Assembly: GCA_963693365.1 (NCBI GenBank)
Contig: CAVNZM010000003.1
Coordinates: forward strand, 6,882,001-6,946,000
DNA: 64,000 nucleotides
Direction: 5' to 3'
Origin: Amoebidium appalachense
Taxonomy: Eukaryota; Ichthyosporea
Shown here: positions 28,912-50,922 of the stretch, piece by piece
How positions within the stretch are numbered: position 1 is the first letter of the stretch
Layout: every line of letters begins with the position of its first letter
The notes under the pieces: generated by a model
What the model was told of the DNA's origin: nothing
The model's input: only the letters and a program-made list of their open reading frames with translations
Databases searched by the model: none
Position numbers and translations under genes: made by a program

Positions 28912-30251
28912 TGCCGTGGCACACGCACCCTCCGAAGGCTTCAAGTTGCAAGTTGCCATGTAACCCCCCTTATTGCAACATGTTTTTTGCGTCCGTGCAC
29001 TGCCAGAGCACAAGTGGCAATGGCACGCGTACGACGTTTAAGCACACCCACCACTAAATGAGTAGATACAGTGCCGAACATATTGCCCACACACGTGCAC
29101 ATACATGTACATGTGTGCACACGTGTGCGCACATATATATGTCCGTACATCCATGGCCATGCCCGCATGCATGGTACACATGTACATTTGCTACCTGAAA
29201 ACAGTGTTCCAATCGAAAATCGAGACGTTGGTGGCCTTCCCCCCCCCCCCCCCCCCCCCCCACCCACCCCCTCCCCTAGGGCGGAAGGAACACGAAGGGC
29301 ACCAGAACAGAATCACGGCAGTCCGGGGTCAGGTGCAGTGCCGGTACATGTCACACAGTCTGCAGGCATCTTTGTCTCCTTCAATGATTGGTTAAGAGAA
29401 ATCAGGAATGTGCCAAAAGTTTCGCTGATTGGGTAACACCCAGCAACCGTAACGTTTTTTGGGTTTGAAATTAGATCTCGGCGTTGCGGCCGACCACAGA
29501 GCTACCGTAGACTCACTGCCGGCCCACAGCAAGTAAAAAGACATGATATTATGTATAGGCAGAAAATACAGCCGTATATTAGGCACTGGAATAGGCAGGT
29601 AACATGTGGAATGGAACTGTAATGTTGTCACTCTTTGAAGAGTACTGAGAGTCGGCGACCTGGCTGAGGCGGACTCACCCCGGGAACCGTTACCGTACAG
29701 GGAACAGCCAATCACTGGCAGAGTTATCAGGGCAGCAAAATATGGGCATGAACTCTGCGCCACGTACACTGCTACACTGCTCGACCCTTCCAAGTATTTC
29801 AAAGTGCCATCAAATAGGGTGCCGTTAGCCTCCTATAATAGTAACTTTATATGAATTTATCAAAAGTTCGTAGAAGCAACTTCATTTCGTGATTCTGATC
29901 ACTACACATTCAATTTATGAAGCAACCCCGGCCCATGTACAGCATATCATGTAGAGGCCAGCTCACCAAGTGTGCACTGTGCCATAGGCTATTCCAACCC
30001 TGTTTGTGCGATGGAATGTGTCGCCGCCACACATGTTCTTGCACTTTGAGCCACAGACATTCATAGTGACAGGGAGAAACTTGCAGTTTTTTTTTTTTTT
30101 TGCCATGCAAAAGAACATTTATAGACGGGGAGGAGAAGGGGGGTATTAAAGAGAATACCTATAACGATAGTTTCCGTTGTAAACACCATCTTACACACAC
30201 AACCCACACGGTAGCTTTATTTTTCCCGCCCCCCTACCGGGCCCTTACAGG

Positions 30252-30844
30252 ATGATAACCGAGGCGGTAACATTTGTGGTGACGGTGGTAATTGCCTATT
30301 TGGGCTACCGCCAACTGTTCCATGTTCTGAGCGGCAGCAGCTCAAGTAAAAACCCTCCTCACACGCGCTCAGCGTTGCTTTGTTTGGTCGAAACATCGCA
30401 TCACAGCTCTTCCCCTCGCGCACCTAGTAGTTACCGTTGTGTTGCTGTGGTCGGTCGTTTGTTCAAGCAACTTTCTGCTGTCGTGTCTGGAATTTTGCAC
30501 GTCACACCCCTGAACCGCGTGTAGATTATTTGAATTCCCCCCCCCCCACCCCCCCCCCCCTCCTCCCTTTTCCCTGCCCCTCCCGCGCCTTCCCCCCTTT
30601 TTCTAGCTCTCGCAATTCCAACTCAAACTCCGTCTCATGCACATACGGATAGGGGCTTTTACGAGCACACGGACGCAGAGTAACGCACGTACGTGCAAGC
30701 ACTGACAGTGACACGCGCGCACACCCACCCACACACACACTCACTCACTCACACACAGACACACACGCACGCACGCACACACGCACACACACGCACGCAC
30801 ACGCACGCACGCACGCGCGCGCGTACACACACACACACACACAT

Positions 30845-30882
<38 letters not shown>

Positions 30883-32335
30883 CGTGCATATGTACACACG
30901 CGCACACGTTGTTATGAGAGCACTTGCGCAAAGCACACACACAGGCATCCAGCTAGTGCCTGAAACACTGCATACATTCTTCCCCCCCCTCCCCCCCTCC
31001 ACCCCTCCGCTCCCCCCCTCCCCCTCCCCCCCCCCCTCCCCCCCCCCTCCCCCCTCCCCCCCTCCCCCCGTGAGCTCAGTTTGTGTGTGCTTCTGCTCGT
31101 GCTTGGCTTTAGTTTTAGCCTGTGCATTCACGCAAGAACGTGCTTGATGGTGGACTGTTTGTGTGTGCGGCGGCCACAGGCAAGTCACGTTTCTTTTTGG
31201 GTTTTGGGATATGTCTCATTTACCCTCGCTCGCTAAAGGGAAGGGTGAGTGGGGGAGAGGGGAGGGGGAAAGGAATTGAGCCGGTGGGTAAGTTGTTGTA
31301 AAGGCTGTGTTCCAAGCGGGCACCTTCGTAAAAGCAGGGAAGGGAACGGAGACTGCACAGTCATTGTATTGGTGTCTCATGTTTTTGACGATGCTTTTGA
31401 CAACGGTTTAACCATGTTTGTGCCCCCATCTCTGACCATGTTGGTGCCTCCTGTTTCTGACCATGTTTCTGACCCATGTTCTCTCCCGTGCAGACAGCAC
31501 ACCCTGGACTAAGCCAGGCACACCTGAGGATATTGGTGATGAGGATGAGATGAGCCCAAAGCAGCTGAAGCTGCGCCTGGAGAAGGCACGAGAACACTAC
31601 GAGGGACTGGTGGAGAGGGGGGTGGACCAGAAGGAGTTGGTGAAGGGATGCATGCGCTGGGCTATGGCTGCACTGCCCTGGTACCAGTATATCAGCCAGG
31701 AGGTGTGTGTGTGTGTGTATGTGTGTGTGTGTGTGTGGGTGGGGGGGGGGGGGGGGGGGGGGAGGTGTGGGTGTTTGCGGTGTGTATAGGGATATGAGAC
31801 GGGTAGGGGTAGCTTTGGAAATTTAGAGGGTGGGTGAGAGGGTGGGTGTGCGGCGGTATGGGAGGGGGGATGGGGGGGGGAGGGGGGGGATGGGGGAGGA
31901 GGGGAGGGAAAGGGAGAGCGAGAGAGTGGGTGGTTGGGTGGGTGTGCCCGTCATGTGGAGGTGGGGAGAGGGGAGGGAAGAGAGCAGGAGTGGGTGAATA
32001 ATTGCAGAGGGTGCCGGGTGGGTTAGAAGGGTATGTGTGTGTGTGTGTGTGAGGATGCTCATGCTCCACTTGCACCTGTTTTTACTTGTGCCCTCACACC
32101 TGTTTATAAGGATGTGTGCTTGCTTTATGTGTGTGCCTGTCGGCATGCGTGTGACTGCACATTGTGTGCCTGCACGTACACGCCTATCAAGCACAAGTGA
32201 ATGCACAAAGCACATAATGTCATGTGTCGGCAAACATGTGCATGCAGCCACGGGCACACACACACACACACACATGCACACACTGCCACATGCAGACACA
32301 CTCAGAGCACATCAAGTAATGCCAACCAGCACGCA

Positions 32336-32376
<41 letters not shown>

Positions 32377-32967
32377 TCCTTCCCTGCTCCCCCGTCTTCT
32401 TTCCTTCAAGCCCTTTGAGCCCTCCTTCTCCTCTCTCCTCCCATATACCTTTTACCCCTCCCCCTCCTCCTTGATTCCCCCCACAACTTTCGATGTGCCT
32501 AGGCACCCCCTTGCTTGTTCCTCATCACCAATCCTTCACCTACCCACATGACCCCCCTCCATTCGGAACCCTCACTCGTCGCTGCCCCCCTCCCCCCCCC
32601 CCCCCGCCTCCCCTCTCCCTCCTCGTCCCCCCCCCCCCCCCCTAACTTCTTGCCCAACCCCAGCCTCCTTCCCTTTCTCCTCCCCCCTCCCCTCCCCCCC
32701 CCCCCCCCCCCCCCTTTCCTACCGTCATCCTTCCATATCCCTCCATACTTAATGCATTCTTCTCCTCCCCCCCCCCCCCCCCCCCCCCCTCCCCCGGGCC
32801 CCTACTCGTTCTCCTCCTTCTCCTCCTCCTCCTCCTATCCTCCCTCCCCCCCCTCCCCCTTCCCTCCTCGCAAGCTTTAATTGTTTGATTTCGGGTTTCT
32901 CGTTTTTGTGGCGTTTTGTTGTTATCCTTCGGGGTCTCCTCCATATTTCCAACCCTCTACTACATAA

Positions 32968-33015
<48 letters not shown>

Positions 33016-33291
33016 CCCCGCGGAGAGTCGTATATAGGCGAGGTCAGGGGCCGAAACTCAGACGCAATTGATGACTTGGGCCCTTCCTGAGGATGGGCTC
33101 TGCTTATGCTGCATACTGTGCGCATGGCTGATGTTGCATACTTGAATGTTTGCCTTTGCATGTGTCCTGCACCATGCTTCTCGTCGTGTATGTGTACTTC
33201 GTACCGTGTTCCACATTCAAACCCCCCTCCCCCTTTCTCCCATTGTGTTGTCCGTAATGATAATGCACTACGTACTCTAAAACGTTTTTTA

Positions 33292-33329
<38 letters not shown>

Positions 33330-33706
33330 AGGTCAATGATGCCCGTAAGGCTAGCCGTGCAGGCTACATTGACGGGGCCACGGCCCACCAGAGAGAGCAG
33401 GAGTTTGCAGCAGCAAACGAGGAGATGCAGGCAGTGGCTGAGACGGCTATGGGGCTGAAGCCCAAGTGGGAGCAGAGCATCTTCCCTGAGGCGCACAGGA
33501 TGCTGCAGGTGGAGGCACAGCAGAGGAAGAACAAGGTATTTATTTATGGTGACATGTGCTATGTTTGGATGGGGATGGTAATAAGGCATTTATAGATGTG
33601 TGTGCTATGTTTGGATGTGGCTAAGGTCAGCATGTTTATAGTAAATTGCACGACTATAAGAACAAGGTATTATGGCGGTTTGTGTGTGTGTGTGTTGGAG
33701 GGAGGA

Positions 33707-33738
<32 letters not shown>

Positions 33739-33780
33739 TCATTGGTACTGTTCAGTACAAGGAAGGAGTGGTAGTAGAAG

Positions 33781-33854
<74 letters not shown>

Positions 33855-34920
33855 TTATTGGGTGGGTGGGTGGGTGGTGGGGTGGGAGGCGGGGGGAGGG
33901 GGGGGGGGGGGGATAGTAGGAAGGTAAGATTTGGTGGTGAAGGTAACAGGAGTATCATCTATCAGTAGGAATGGCTTTTGCAGGCTAGGTTTTACAAAGG
34001 CCCCCCGCAAGGGGGGGGGGGGAGGGGGGAGAGGGTGTGTGTGTGTGTTGGGGGGGGGGGGGGGGGAGGGCGGAGGGAGGGTGGAGGGGGGTTTAAGGTA
34101 GGCTCATGGTGGCGTGCTGGAATGATGTTGGAGACCACGATAGTTGGGCAGACACGAGACGAACATGCACATGTGTGCCCCCACGTGGGTTACGGCTACG
34201 CATGTGTTGCACGGGCATATACATACGTGCATGCTATGTGTGTGTGTGTGTGTGTGTGTGCTGAGGCAGATGGGTATGTGTGTGTGTGTGTGTGTGTGTG
34301 TGTTTTGACGTGGCTGTGTGTGTGCATGCATGCATGCATAGACGCGCACGTCCGTGTATATATGTGGTCGGGTGTGGGTTCTGCATGGGTTCCCTCTTTG
34401 TGTGTGTGGTGGTGTGGAGGAGGGGAGAGGGGGTGGGGTAGTCCTTTACCGCAAACATAAACACTTACTTCCATGCAAAATCAGGACAAGGAGAAGGAGC
34501 AGGAGCAGGCCAAGATCCTCGAGGCCCAGCAGAGGGCCATGGCGGAGAAGAGGAGCGAGCTGGCCGCTAAGGAGCTGCTGGTAATTTACGTCTGTCGCTA
34601 TGATTTATGTTGGCGGCCATATGTGTCCTTGTGAATTATGTGCCTCTCTGATTGTGGCTGGGCCGCAAATGTGTCTCCGTGGTTTGTGTCTGCCCCCGTA
34701 TGTGCTCTGTGCTGTTTGCGTGGCAGTATGCACGTGCTTGTGGCCAACCACACCCCTCTGCACCTGCCCGTCGCTCTTGTGGGCTGTGTGGCCTCCGGGT
34801 TTTCTGTGCTGGATGGCGGGGTACCTCAAGTCATACCGTGTCACGTGCCTCCCCCCCTCCCCCACTTCCCACACATACACACACATACACACACACAGAG
34901 AGAGACACACACAGAGACAC

Positions 34921-34979
<59 letters not shown>

Positions 34980-34986
34980 CAGAGAG

Positions 34987-35070
<84 letters not shown>

Positions 35071-35215
35071 GGACGGGTGTGAATGGGAACGCTTTGGGGG
35101 AGGGGGAGGGGGGGAAGCCTCCGTCCCATTGTTTGGTCCCATCTGTTTTACTCGAGCTCCTTCACACCCGTCCGTCTTCCCCCCCCCCTCCCCCCCCCCT
35201 CCCCCCTCCCCCCCC

Positions 35216-35246
<31 letters not shown>

Positions 35247-35395
35247 ACAAGTACACACACTCTCTCTCACTCACTCAATCACTCCCCTCCCCTCCCTCCA
35301 CCAGCACCACCACTTGCGCGCACAGACACACTGAACAGCAGCACTATCAATGACATACGGGCACATGCACCAACACGCATACACACACACACACA

Positions 35396-35431
<36 letters not shown>

Positions 35432-35467
35432 TTCGTGCACATACACACACGCAAATACACAAAAACA

Positions 35468-35536
<69 letters not shown>

Positions 35537-35624
35537 GCACACTGACACGTTTGGTGGTTGTCCACAGGCCGAAGAGGAGAAGAAAGGAAAGAGCCCACGG
35601 AAGGTTTCCAGCGGCAAGAAGTGA
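30252..35624 (+). CDS. SEC66: Sec66/Sec71-like ER translocon accessory protein
   Basis: Five exons with matching phases: 30252-30345, 31494-31702, 33332-33535, 34485-34580, 35568-35624 (TGA stop), giving 219 residues. Yeast Sec66 is a small ER membrane subunit of the Sec62/63 post-translational translocon and is about 206 residues long. Exon 1 encodes a short lumenal start and one membrane segment ([13 protein letters not shown], about residues 7-19). Exons 2-3 carry the family pattern: [12 protein letters not shown], then [15 protein letters not shown] (yeast G-S-I-G-x-x-x-W-x-x-F), then [16 protein letters not shown] (family L-x-P-G-W-x-x-x-IF-x-x-A). The C-terminal 50 residues are a charged, probably helical tail ending in lysines. 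The ATG at 30252 directly follows a TTACAG, so a 5' UTR intron is possible. The family call rests on pattern recognition. Confidence 0.66.
30700..30885. repeat. (CA)n/(CGCA)n tract in intron 1
   Basis: CA repeats with CGCACGCA blocks in the first intron of the Sec66-like gene, followed by C-rich sequence at 30980-31070. Confidence 0.85.
33103..33222 (+). repeat. Dispersed ~115-bp element, copy B
   Basis: Nearly identical to copy A at 4012-4132 and to copy C on the other strand. It is preceded by GAGGATGGGCTCTGCTT, which also occurs at about 557, and followed by C-rich sequence. It lies in intron 2 of the Sec66-like gene, about 110 bp before exon 3. Confidence 0.85.
33783..33912. repeat. (GT)n plus G-rich tract in intron 3
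   Basis: (GT)n at 33783-33850, then GGGT repeats and poly-G. A poly-G run also lies at about 33711-33738. Confidence 0.85.
34867..35068. repeat. (CA)n with (GA)n interruptions in intron 4
   Basis: CA repeats broken by AGAGAGAGACAC blocks. A second CA array at 35359-35545 leads to the exon 5 acceptor. Confidence 0.85.
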
Positions 35625-36446
35625 GGGGAGAGGCCGAATGGGTGTTGGGGGACATGCACGGGCTTGGAGTGAGGGGGTGCATGCATATGTGCACGTAAAC
35701 AGCTGCTGTTGACAGCAGGGGAGGGGGTGTTGGGCTGCTGGCTGGCCTGGAAAGAAGTGAAGTAAAATTTATAATTTAACGGTATTTTATGCATGTGTGG
35801 TATCAGGGTCATATTTCGCCCATTGGATTGCAGACCATGATGCATACACTGCATGTGCATGGACAAGTGGGCCGATGGACGTGTGCACACACGCACAAAC
35901 CACAAGCTCTATATACACACATACACAACGTTCAAGTATTGCATAGATTCGCATACGCAATTTCCAATCGACCGCTGCAGCTTGCATACCCACACGTACG
36001 TAGACATGGTCCGTTCCCATGCATCGCACTCGGCTGAGTAGCTACGCATGCCACTCCACACACGGCATGCATGCTTACAGTCACGGCATAAAGGTCTGCC
36101 CTCCGACTGCATATTATGTGTCATGGGTGCCCGTGTACCTGCACCCATCACGTGCACTGCCCTATGCCCTATGCACGTGAACCTGCCCAGGTCCTGGCTG
36201 TGGGCCCGATAGATGGCCACGTGACCGCTATAAATGTGTAGGGCCAATGATTGGTGCAAAATCACGTATGGTATGTGCCAGCACCAGGCTGGCCGTTTAT
36301 TGTTGTGGCTCGAATATCCAGGCGTATATTTGCTACACAGCGCTGATACACTCATACAGTGTGTTGGAACGTATGGTGGATTCGAATGGTGTGTTGGTTG
36401 GAAAACATAGGCTGCTATGTGCCTGTGCGTGTACAACACCCATACA

Positions 36447-36482
<36 letters not shown>

Positions 36483-36490
36483 TGTGTGTG

Positions 36491-36525
<35 letters not shown>

Positions 36526-36861
36526 CCCTTCTCCTTACACGTGCACGTGGCTTGCATTACTGTCTCCACCATCAGATAACTGCACTCCACTGTAACCCTA
36601 CTCCGTGCACACATGCAAGTCCCAATCAACGAAATACATCAAATTTCAAATTTTAAAAGAGAGAGACAAAGAGAAAAAAGAAAAAAAAATCGGCATGGTT
36701 AGGTGCCTTGTCCATTCCTTCATCTCAGTCCCTTGCCTGCTTGTCCGAGCCCAGGCGGTTGGGGTCCTGTGATTGGCCAAATATCAGTTAGTATCGGCAT
36801 TGCTGCCCACCATCAATGCACACTTTGCACTCACTATCTGCAAATTTTACCGTGAACCCCC

Positions 36862-36892
<31 letters not shown>

Positions 36893-37138
36893 AAAAAAAA
36901 AAAAAAAAGCCACTGGCCACATGCATCGCTAAGGACATTATTGGTCTGATTGGGCACCACCAATACTACAAGAGAAAAGAAACGCTTTCATTGGCTGATT
37001 TGATTGGTGCTGGTCCAAAGGCACCCACCATTTGCCGCAAGTAGCATACAAAGTCACTTGTGTGTGCGCATGAACAAATGGGCACCCATACACAATGCAG
37101 GCCTGGCTACCCAAGCTACACCCACGGCTTTGCTCTTG
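35625..37138. other. Intergenic space between the convergent Sec66-like gene and RBM22
   Basis: About 1.5 kb. It contains (GT)n at 36451-36525, a poly-C plus poly-A pair at about 36857-36908 and otherwise unremarkable sequence. Both 3' UTRs must lie here. No further gene is supported. Confidence 0.6.
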
Positions 37139-46088
<8,950 letters not shown>

Positions 46089-46253
46089 GGCTGTGTTTGC
46101 AGGGTGGCCTGCCACACTCTAGTCCTTCCCTTCTGCTATTATAAAAACCCTCGGCTCTTCCCCTTTTCTCCTCTTATCCACACGAGATAAGATTCCGGTT
46201 GTGGTGGTTGTGTTGCTGTGCATGTGCATGCGCAATTTGCCCGCCAACAATCG

Positions 46254-46311
46254 TGACGTCACAACTGTTGACGTCATGCATCTGATCGGCCCCTCAGTGT
46301 AAATGACGTCA
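46254..46311. promoter_or_regulatory. Three TGACGTCA (CRE-type) palindromes upstream of RBM22
   Basis: Perfect TGACGTCA octamers at 46254-46261, 46269-46276 and 46304-46311, 166-223 bp before the RBM22 ATG. TGACGTCA is the known CREB/ATF bZIP site. Its use here is inferred from clustering and position. Confidence 0.55.
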
Positions 46312-46550
46312 CCTTCACAGTTTTGTCGCCCAGAAACAGAGCCAGATGTTTGTGGGGGTTTATGCTGTTTACTCGAGGCAAAGAGAAACCAGTCTCAGGT
46401 ATGGGGGGGGGGGTTTGCTCGGAATATTCCCTCAGCGGTATATCATGATCACGTACATAGATGTCGGGTGATGACTATATATCAGGGTTTACTTTCTCTA
46501 CGAGACATCATAAAGACTACAAAGAGAAATCAATTAGTTGGGGTTCCCCG

Positions 46551-46768
<218 letters not shown>

Positions 46769-46779
46769 ACGCGCGTGCG

Positions 46780-48908
46780 CTAGAATTTTGTAGTGATGTG
46801 TTTCTCAAGCCAATCAATACATCTAATAAACAGGTCGTAGTTACGCGTGTTTAGTATAAAATCAAGGATGTTGTAATTTACAGGTAGGCTATCTTTCTGG
46901 GTGTCTGTTGTGAATGTGACGTGTGTGTGTTGCGGTATTATGTGGTCTATCAAGCTACATTTGGCGATACATGACCGGTTAAACTGGTGTGTGTATGTGT
47001 TGTTTGGGCATGCAAATGATGCCACCTTATACTTATTAGATCTCCACTGTATAGCACGTGTACAGTAAAAGCGTGGTAATTGATCAATAATACCATCAGC
47101 TAGAGAAAGACTAGTTCTACAGGAAGGTAATATTTATTTAGTAGGTCTTAAACATTTGCGAGTATCATATTTGGCAATATGGTTGAGGCGGTCAGCATAT
47201 ATAAAACGAGACATAAGGCTTAGTTTTTCAAGGTGTATGCTTTCATCGGGTCTAGTGTCGTGTGGTATCTTTTTCCATTTGTTATATTGCGTGATTGTTT
47301 TGTGATTGTGTACATGTTTAATAAGTAAGTGGCAGTCCAAAGTCACACATACACTTTTGCGGGGTTTATTTGTATTTGCGCCCAGGGGAGCTCGAGAAGG
47401 GGAGAGAGAGGGAAGGAAAGAGGGGAGAGGTGAGGAGGGGACAGGTCGGATAGAGAAGAGAGGGTGGGAGGGCAAATACTTCTTTAAGCGGCTTATGTGC
47501 TTATTGAATTTCAGCGCGAGATAGGATACTCTAGCAGCTATTGGGACCAGACCATATATCGAGAGCGTTACAGGCCCAGGTTTACAACAGTTGTTAGATA
47601 GAAAGGAGGCAACTTCTACTTCAAGGAAATCGGCCAAGAGTTTAAGCGCTCTAGTTCTCTCTTTCTTGATCCAAGCGGCGAGAAGGGGTAAACCATATTC
47701 ACATGCCGGGAAGACAAAAGTGCGAATAAATGTAAGTCTAATAGAAGGATGGAGGGGTGTGTCTTTAAAAATATTAGCCGAGAAGAAAGCTAACCGCTTA
47801 CGAGTCAACTCTACCCTCTTTTCGACCATATGGGAAAACATAACACCAACAGAATTAACCGGAACACCAAGATATTTGTATTCTGGAACTATAGGTACAG
47901 GTTTAGATGATAATGTAAATGTGTGTAAATTGTTAGCTATATCAGGTACAAGAACACCACATTTTTCTATGTTAAGGATCACAAGGTTTGCCTTGCACCA
48001 CTCTGACACTACATCGAACAATCTTTGCAGGCGTCTAGGGGTACGGGCAAGGAGGGACAGATCATCAGCATAGAGAAGTGCAGGCGGAAAGTTTTTAGTA
48101 GGGTCATCGTTTTCGGCATAAATCTTGACAGTCAAATCATCTATAAATAGGTTAAACAAAAAGGGGCTAAGCAATGAACCCTGCAAGAGACCTCTAGTAT
48201 GAGCAAAACCATATGAAAGATGCCCATTAACCACAGCTCTACCATAGGTTTGAGACAAGAGTGCTTCTAACAGAACACCAATGCAGTGCGGTACACCCCG
48301 TGCAGCAAGCTTTTCCCATAGGAGACCAGGGGAGACAGAATCGTAAGCAGTTTTCCACTCAATAAAGCCAACATATCGTGCACCAACGAAGAATGGATTG
48401 AAACCTAGGGTGATGTGCAAATAGCCTAAGCAAGCAAGCTTCAAAGAATCTACGAATAACCTGGGTTAGTGTGTGGGGCGAAAGGATGATATGGGGCCCT
48501 CAGAGTCCTTCTTAACTATGGGGATCACTAAGGTATCTAACCAAGATGACGGGACATGTAACCCTAAACCCTAAACCCTGACCCACACCAAGAAAAGAGA
48601 GAGCTTAGCATGATAGTAAGATCAGGTTTAATAGCACGATCACTTTCCTTTTGTGGGTAGGAGGGAACAAGGATTTTAAGAAACCCAGCAGGGAGTCCAT
48701 CAGGTCCACAGGACTTACTAGAGCTATAACTAGATATCACAGACCATATGGTATCGGGACTGAAAAAGGGGAGGATCGATTCTATGGGGATGTTTGTGGG
48801 AAGGCATACACCATTTAGGCTATTCTGCAATAACTTCCTCGGCCCGTGACTGTCAGGCCCTGTCAGGCTGGAGGAGGATTCGACTGCACGTTTTTTTTTT
48901 TTAAACAA
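46780..48908 (-). pseudogene. Decayed non-LTR (LINE-type) reverse transcriptase
   Basis: Sense order on the minus strand: 48908-48564 encodes the RT entry region (SSKSCGPDGLPAGFLK, the typical GPDGxPxxFxK). Next come HVPSSWLDTLVIPIVKK and a short SFRP-like piece. The 48444-47134 frame then has GFIEWKTAYDSV, RGLLQGSLLSPFLFNLFIDDL and the catalytic ALLYADDLSLLA (YADD box). After a stop, 47025-46780 continues in a cysteine/histidine-containing C-terminal piece. The parts lie in different frames with stops at about 48565, 48460 and 47134, and the stretch between the SFRP and FIEWKTAYD motifs looks shortened. No endonuclease domain was seen upstream. A telomere-type repeat sits at the first break. 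It is clearly a dead copy. Confidence 0.85.
48559..48584. repeat. Interstitial telomere-type CCCTAAA repeats
   Basis: Three consecutive CCCTAAA-type units (the last partial) lie inside the reverse transcriptase remnant. Confidence 0.85.
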
Positions 48909-49300
48909 AATTTTTTCTTCTTCTTTTTTTTATAATGACTTTATTATGTTCGCTTCAAAATAGAAACAATCGACATACCACAGAATTTTCAACATACTGG
49001 CATGCCTTGAATGCCTTGTTCGAGCCCACGACCACATCGTGCCCTAATATCTCACCAGCCCTCGATAGCTAGCTACATATATATAGGCTCAAGCGCTACA
49101 TACACCACCTTGTGCTTGCTATATTTTGCAGTCTTGCCATGATGAGAGAATGTATGGGTTCTTCTAGCGCGCGTTGGTGCACTGCAGTTTAGTTGGCCCA
49201 GTTGGACACCTTTAGTCTGCATGAGGGGCAAGGGATCGCCATGTACGGGCAGCGTATGTGGGGCTAGTTCTGTGTGTGTGGGTGTGTGTGGTGTGCGTTT

Positions 49301-49331
<31 letters not shown>

Positions 49332-49755
49332 GGGGGGGGGGACCTGGCAGGTGGAGGAGGGAAGGTTGCGGCTTTCGGGTGATGGGGAAGGCTAGGTGGG
49401 CCACTCAGAGGGGCAGAGAGGTTCCCTGGGGGCATGAGGGGTGGATGTTAAGAATCCTCTCAGTGTGCACACTTTCGCTGCTTCTAATACAAGAAAGAGC
49501 AAGTTTTGGGGACTTTAAGTACTCTGCTAACTCAGTCCGAGGCTAAGAGCAGGAAAGAATAAACCTGGATGCGATTTTCTTTCCGCACACTGTTGACATG
49601 GACCCCTTGCTTTCAGGCACCCGGTGTCTCTATGAACCCTCCCCCCCTTCCCCCCACCGCCGCCTCTCCCCTAGGCCTCCGCCACCCGCTTCCCCCAGTC
49701 CCGGGCTACAATAAAACTATCCCCAAGCCCCTCAACGACCGGCTCCTACTCACTT

Positions 49756-49863
49756 CAGTCACTTAACAATCTACAAGAACTTCAGTCACTTAACAATCTA
49801 CAAGAACTTCAGTCACTTAACAATCTACGAGAACTTCAGTCACTTAACAATCTACAAGAACTT
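49756..49863. repeat. 27-bp minisatellite, four copies
   Basis: Units start at 49756, 49783, 49810 and 49837 and begin CAGTCACTTAACAATCTAC; one base differs among the copies. Confidence 0.95.
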
Positions 49864-50652
49864 CTTGCTGGGCTTGCCTGGCTCATAGAGTCAGCTGCTG
49901 AGAGATACTGACAAATAGAGCTTTAGACCGAAGGGAAAGTGGCGGGCCCGGGGAGGGGGGGGGTGGGGGTGTGGAGGGGGGGGGGGGGGGGGGGGAGTAT
50001 GCATTTTTGAGAGCTGGAAATATAAGGGAGGTGACACCAAAACAGGGTTATAAGGACACTATGTACTATGTCACAAAAAAACCGTTCAATTATGTGTATA
50101 AACCGTGCAGGCAGAAGCTCAGAAAACACTTGAACAGAGCCCATCATCAGGGGTTTCATGTGCCTCCACACAGGAACGGGGTTTGACTTTTTGTGGGGGG
50201 GAGGAAGGAGGGGGGGGGGGGGGGGTGCGGGGGGGGGAAGGGGGGAGGGGGGGGGGGGGGGGGGGGGGGGGAGGTGGAGGCGACGAATATTGCAGTGTCC
50301 TGAAAATATCAGAAAGTCATCCTCAGCAGGCCCATGCACATAGTGGGTGGGTGGGTGGGTGGGTGGGTGGGTGGGGGGAGGGGGGGGGGGGGGGGGGGAG
50401 GGGGGAAGGTGCGGCAAGAGGCTCGATAGGCCCAGAAACTGCACCCCTGGATTGTTCCCAAGGCAAGCGTCTGCACATGCCCGTGTGTTATGCTCAAAGA
50501 ATGGTGTTGTTTTGGCTAGTGTATGTAGAGGCTTGCGAGCAACTTGAATGGGGTAACTACTCAAAATCCTTGGCTACCGCGTACTTGGGACAACTCCCCA
50601 CCCCCCCCTTACTCGAGCTTCTCTCCCTCTCCTTCCCTAATTCCCCCCTCAG

Positions 50653-50661
50653 TAAACACAC

Positions 50662-50722
<61 letters not shown>

Positions 50723-50738
50723 ACACACACACACACCA

Positions 50739-50795
<57 letters not shown>

Positions 50796-50802
50796 CGCCC
50801 CC

Positions 50803-50881
<79 letters not shown>

Positions 50882-50922
50882 CGCCCCCATACACACATAC
50901 ACACACATACACACGCCCTGTT
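50653..50922. repeat. (CA)n array with duplicated ACGCCCCCATA spacer
   Basis: About 270 bp of CA repeats; the spacer AACGCCCCCATA occurs at about 50793 and 50880. Confidence 0.9.

Noticed and set aside
49923-50564. 214-codon minus-strand frame
   Set aside because: Most of it is proline from C-runs. The flanking non-repeat parts are short and show no known domain; the opposite strand is equally open.
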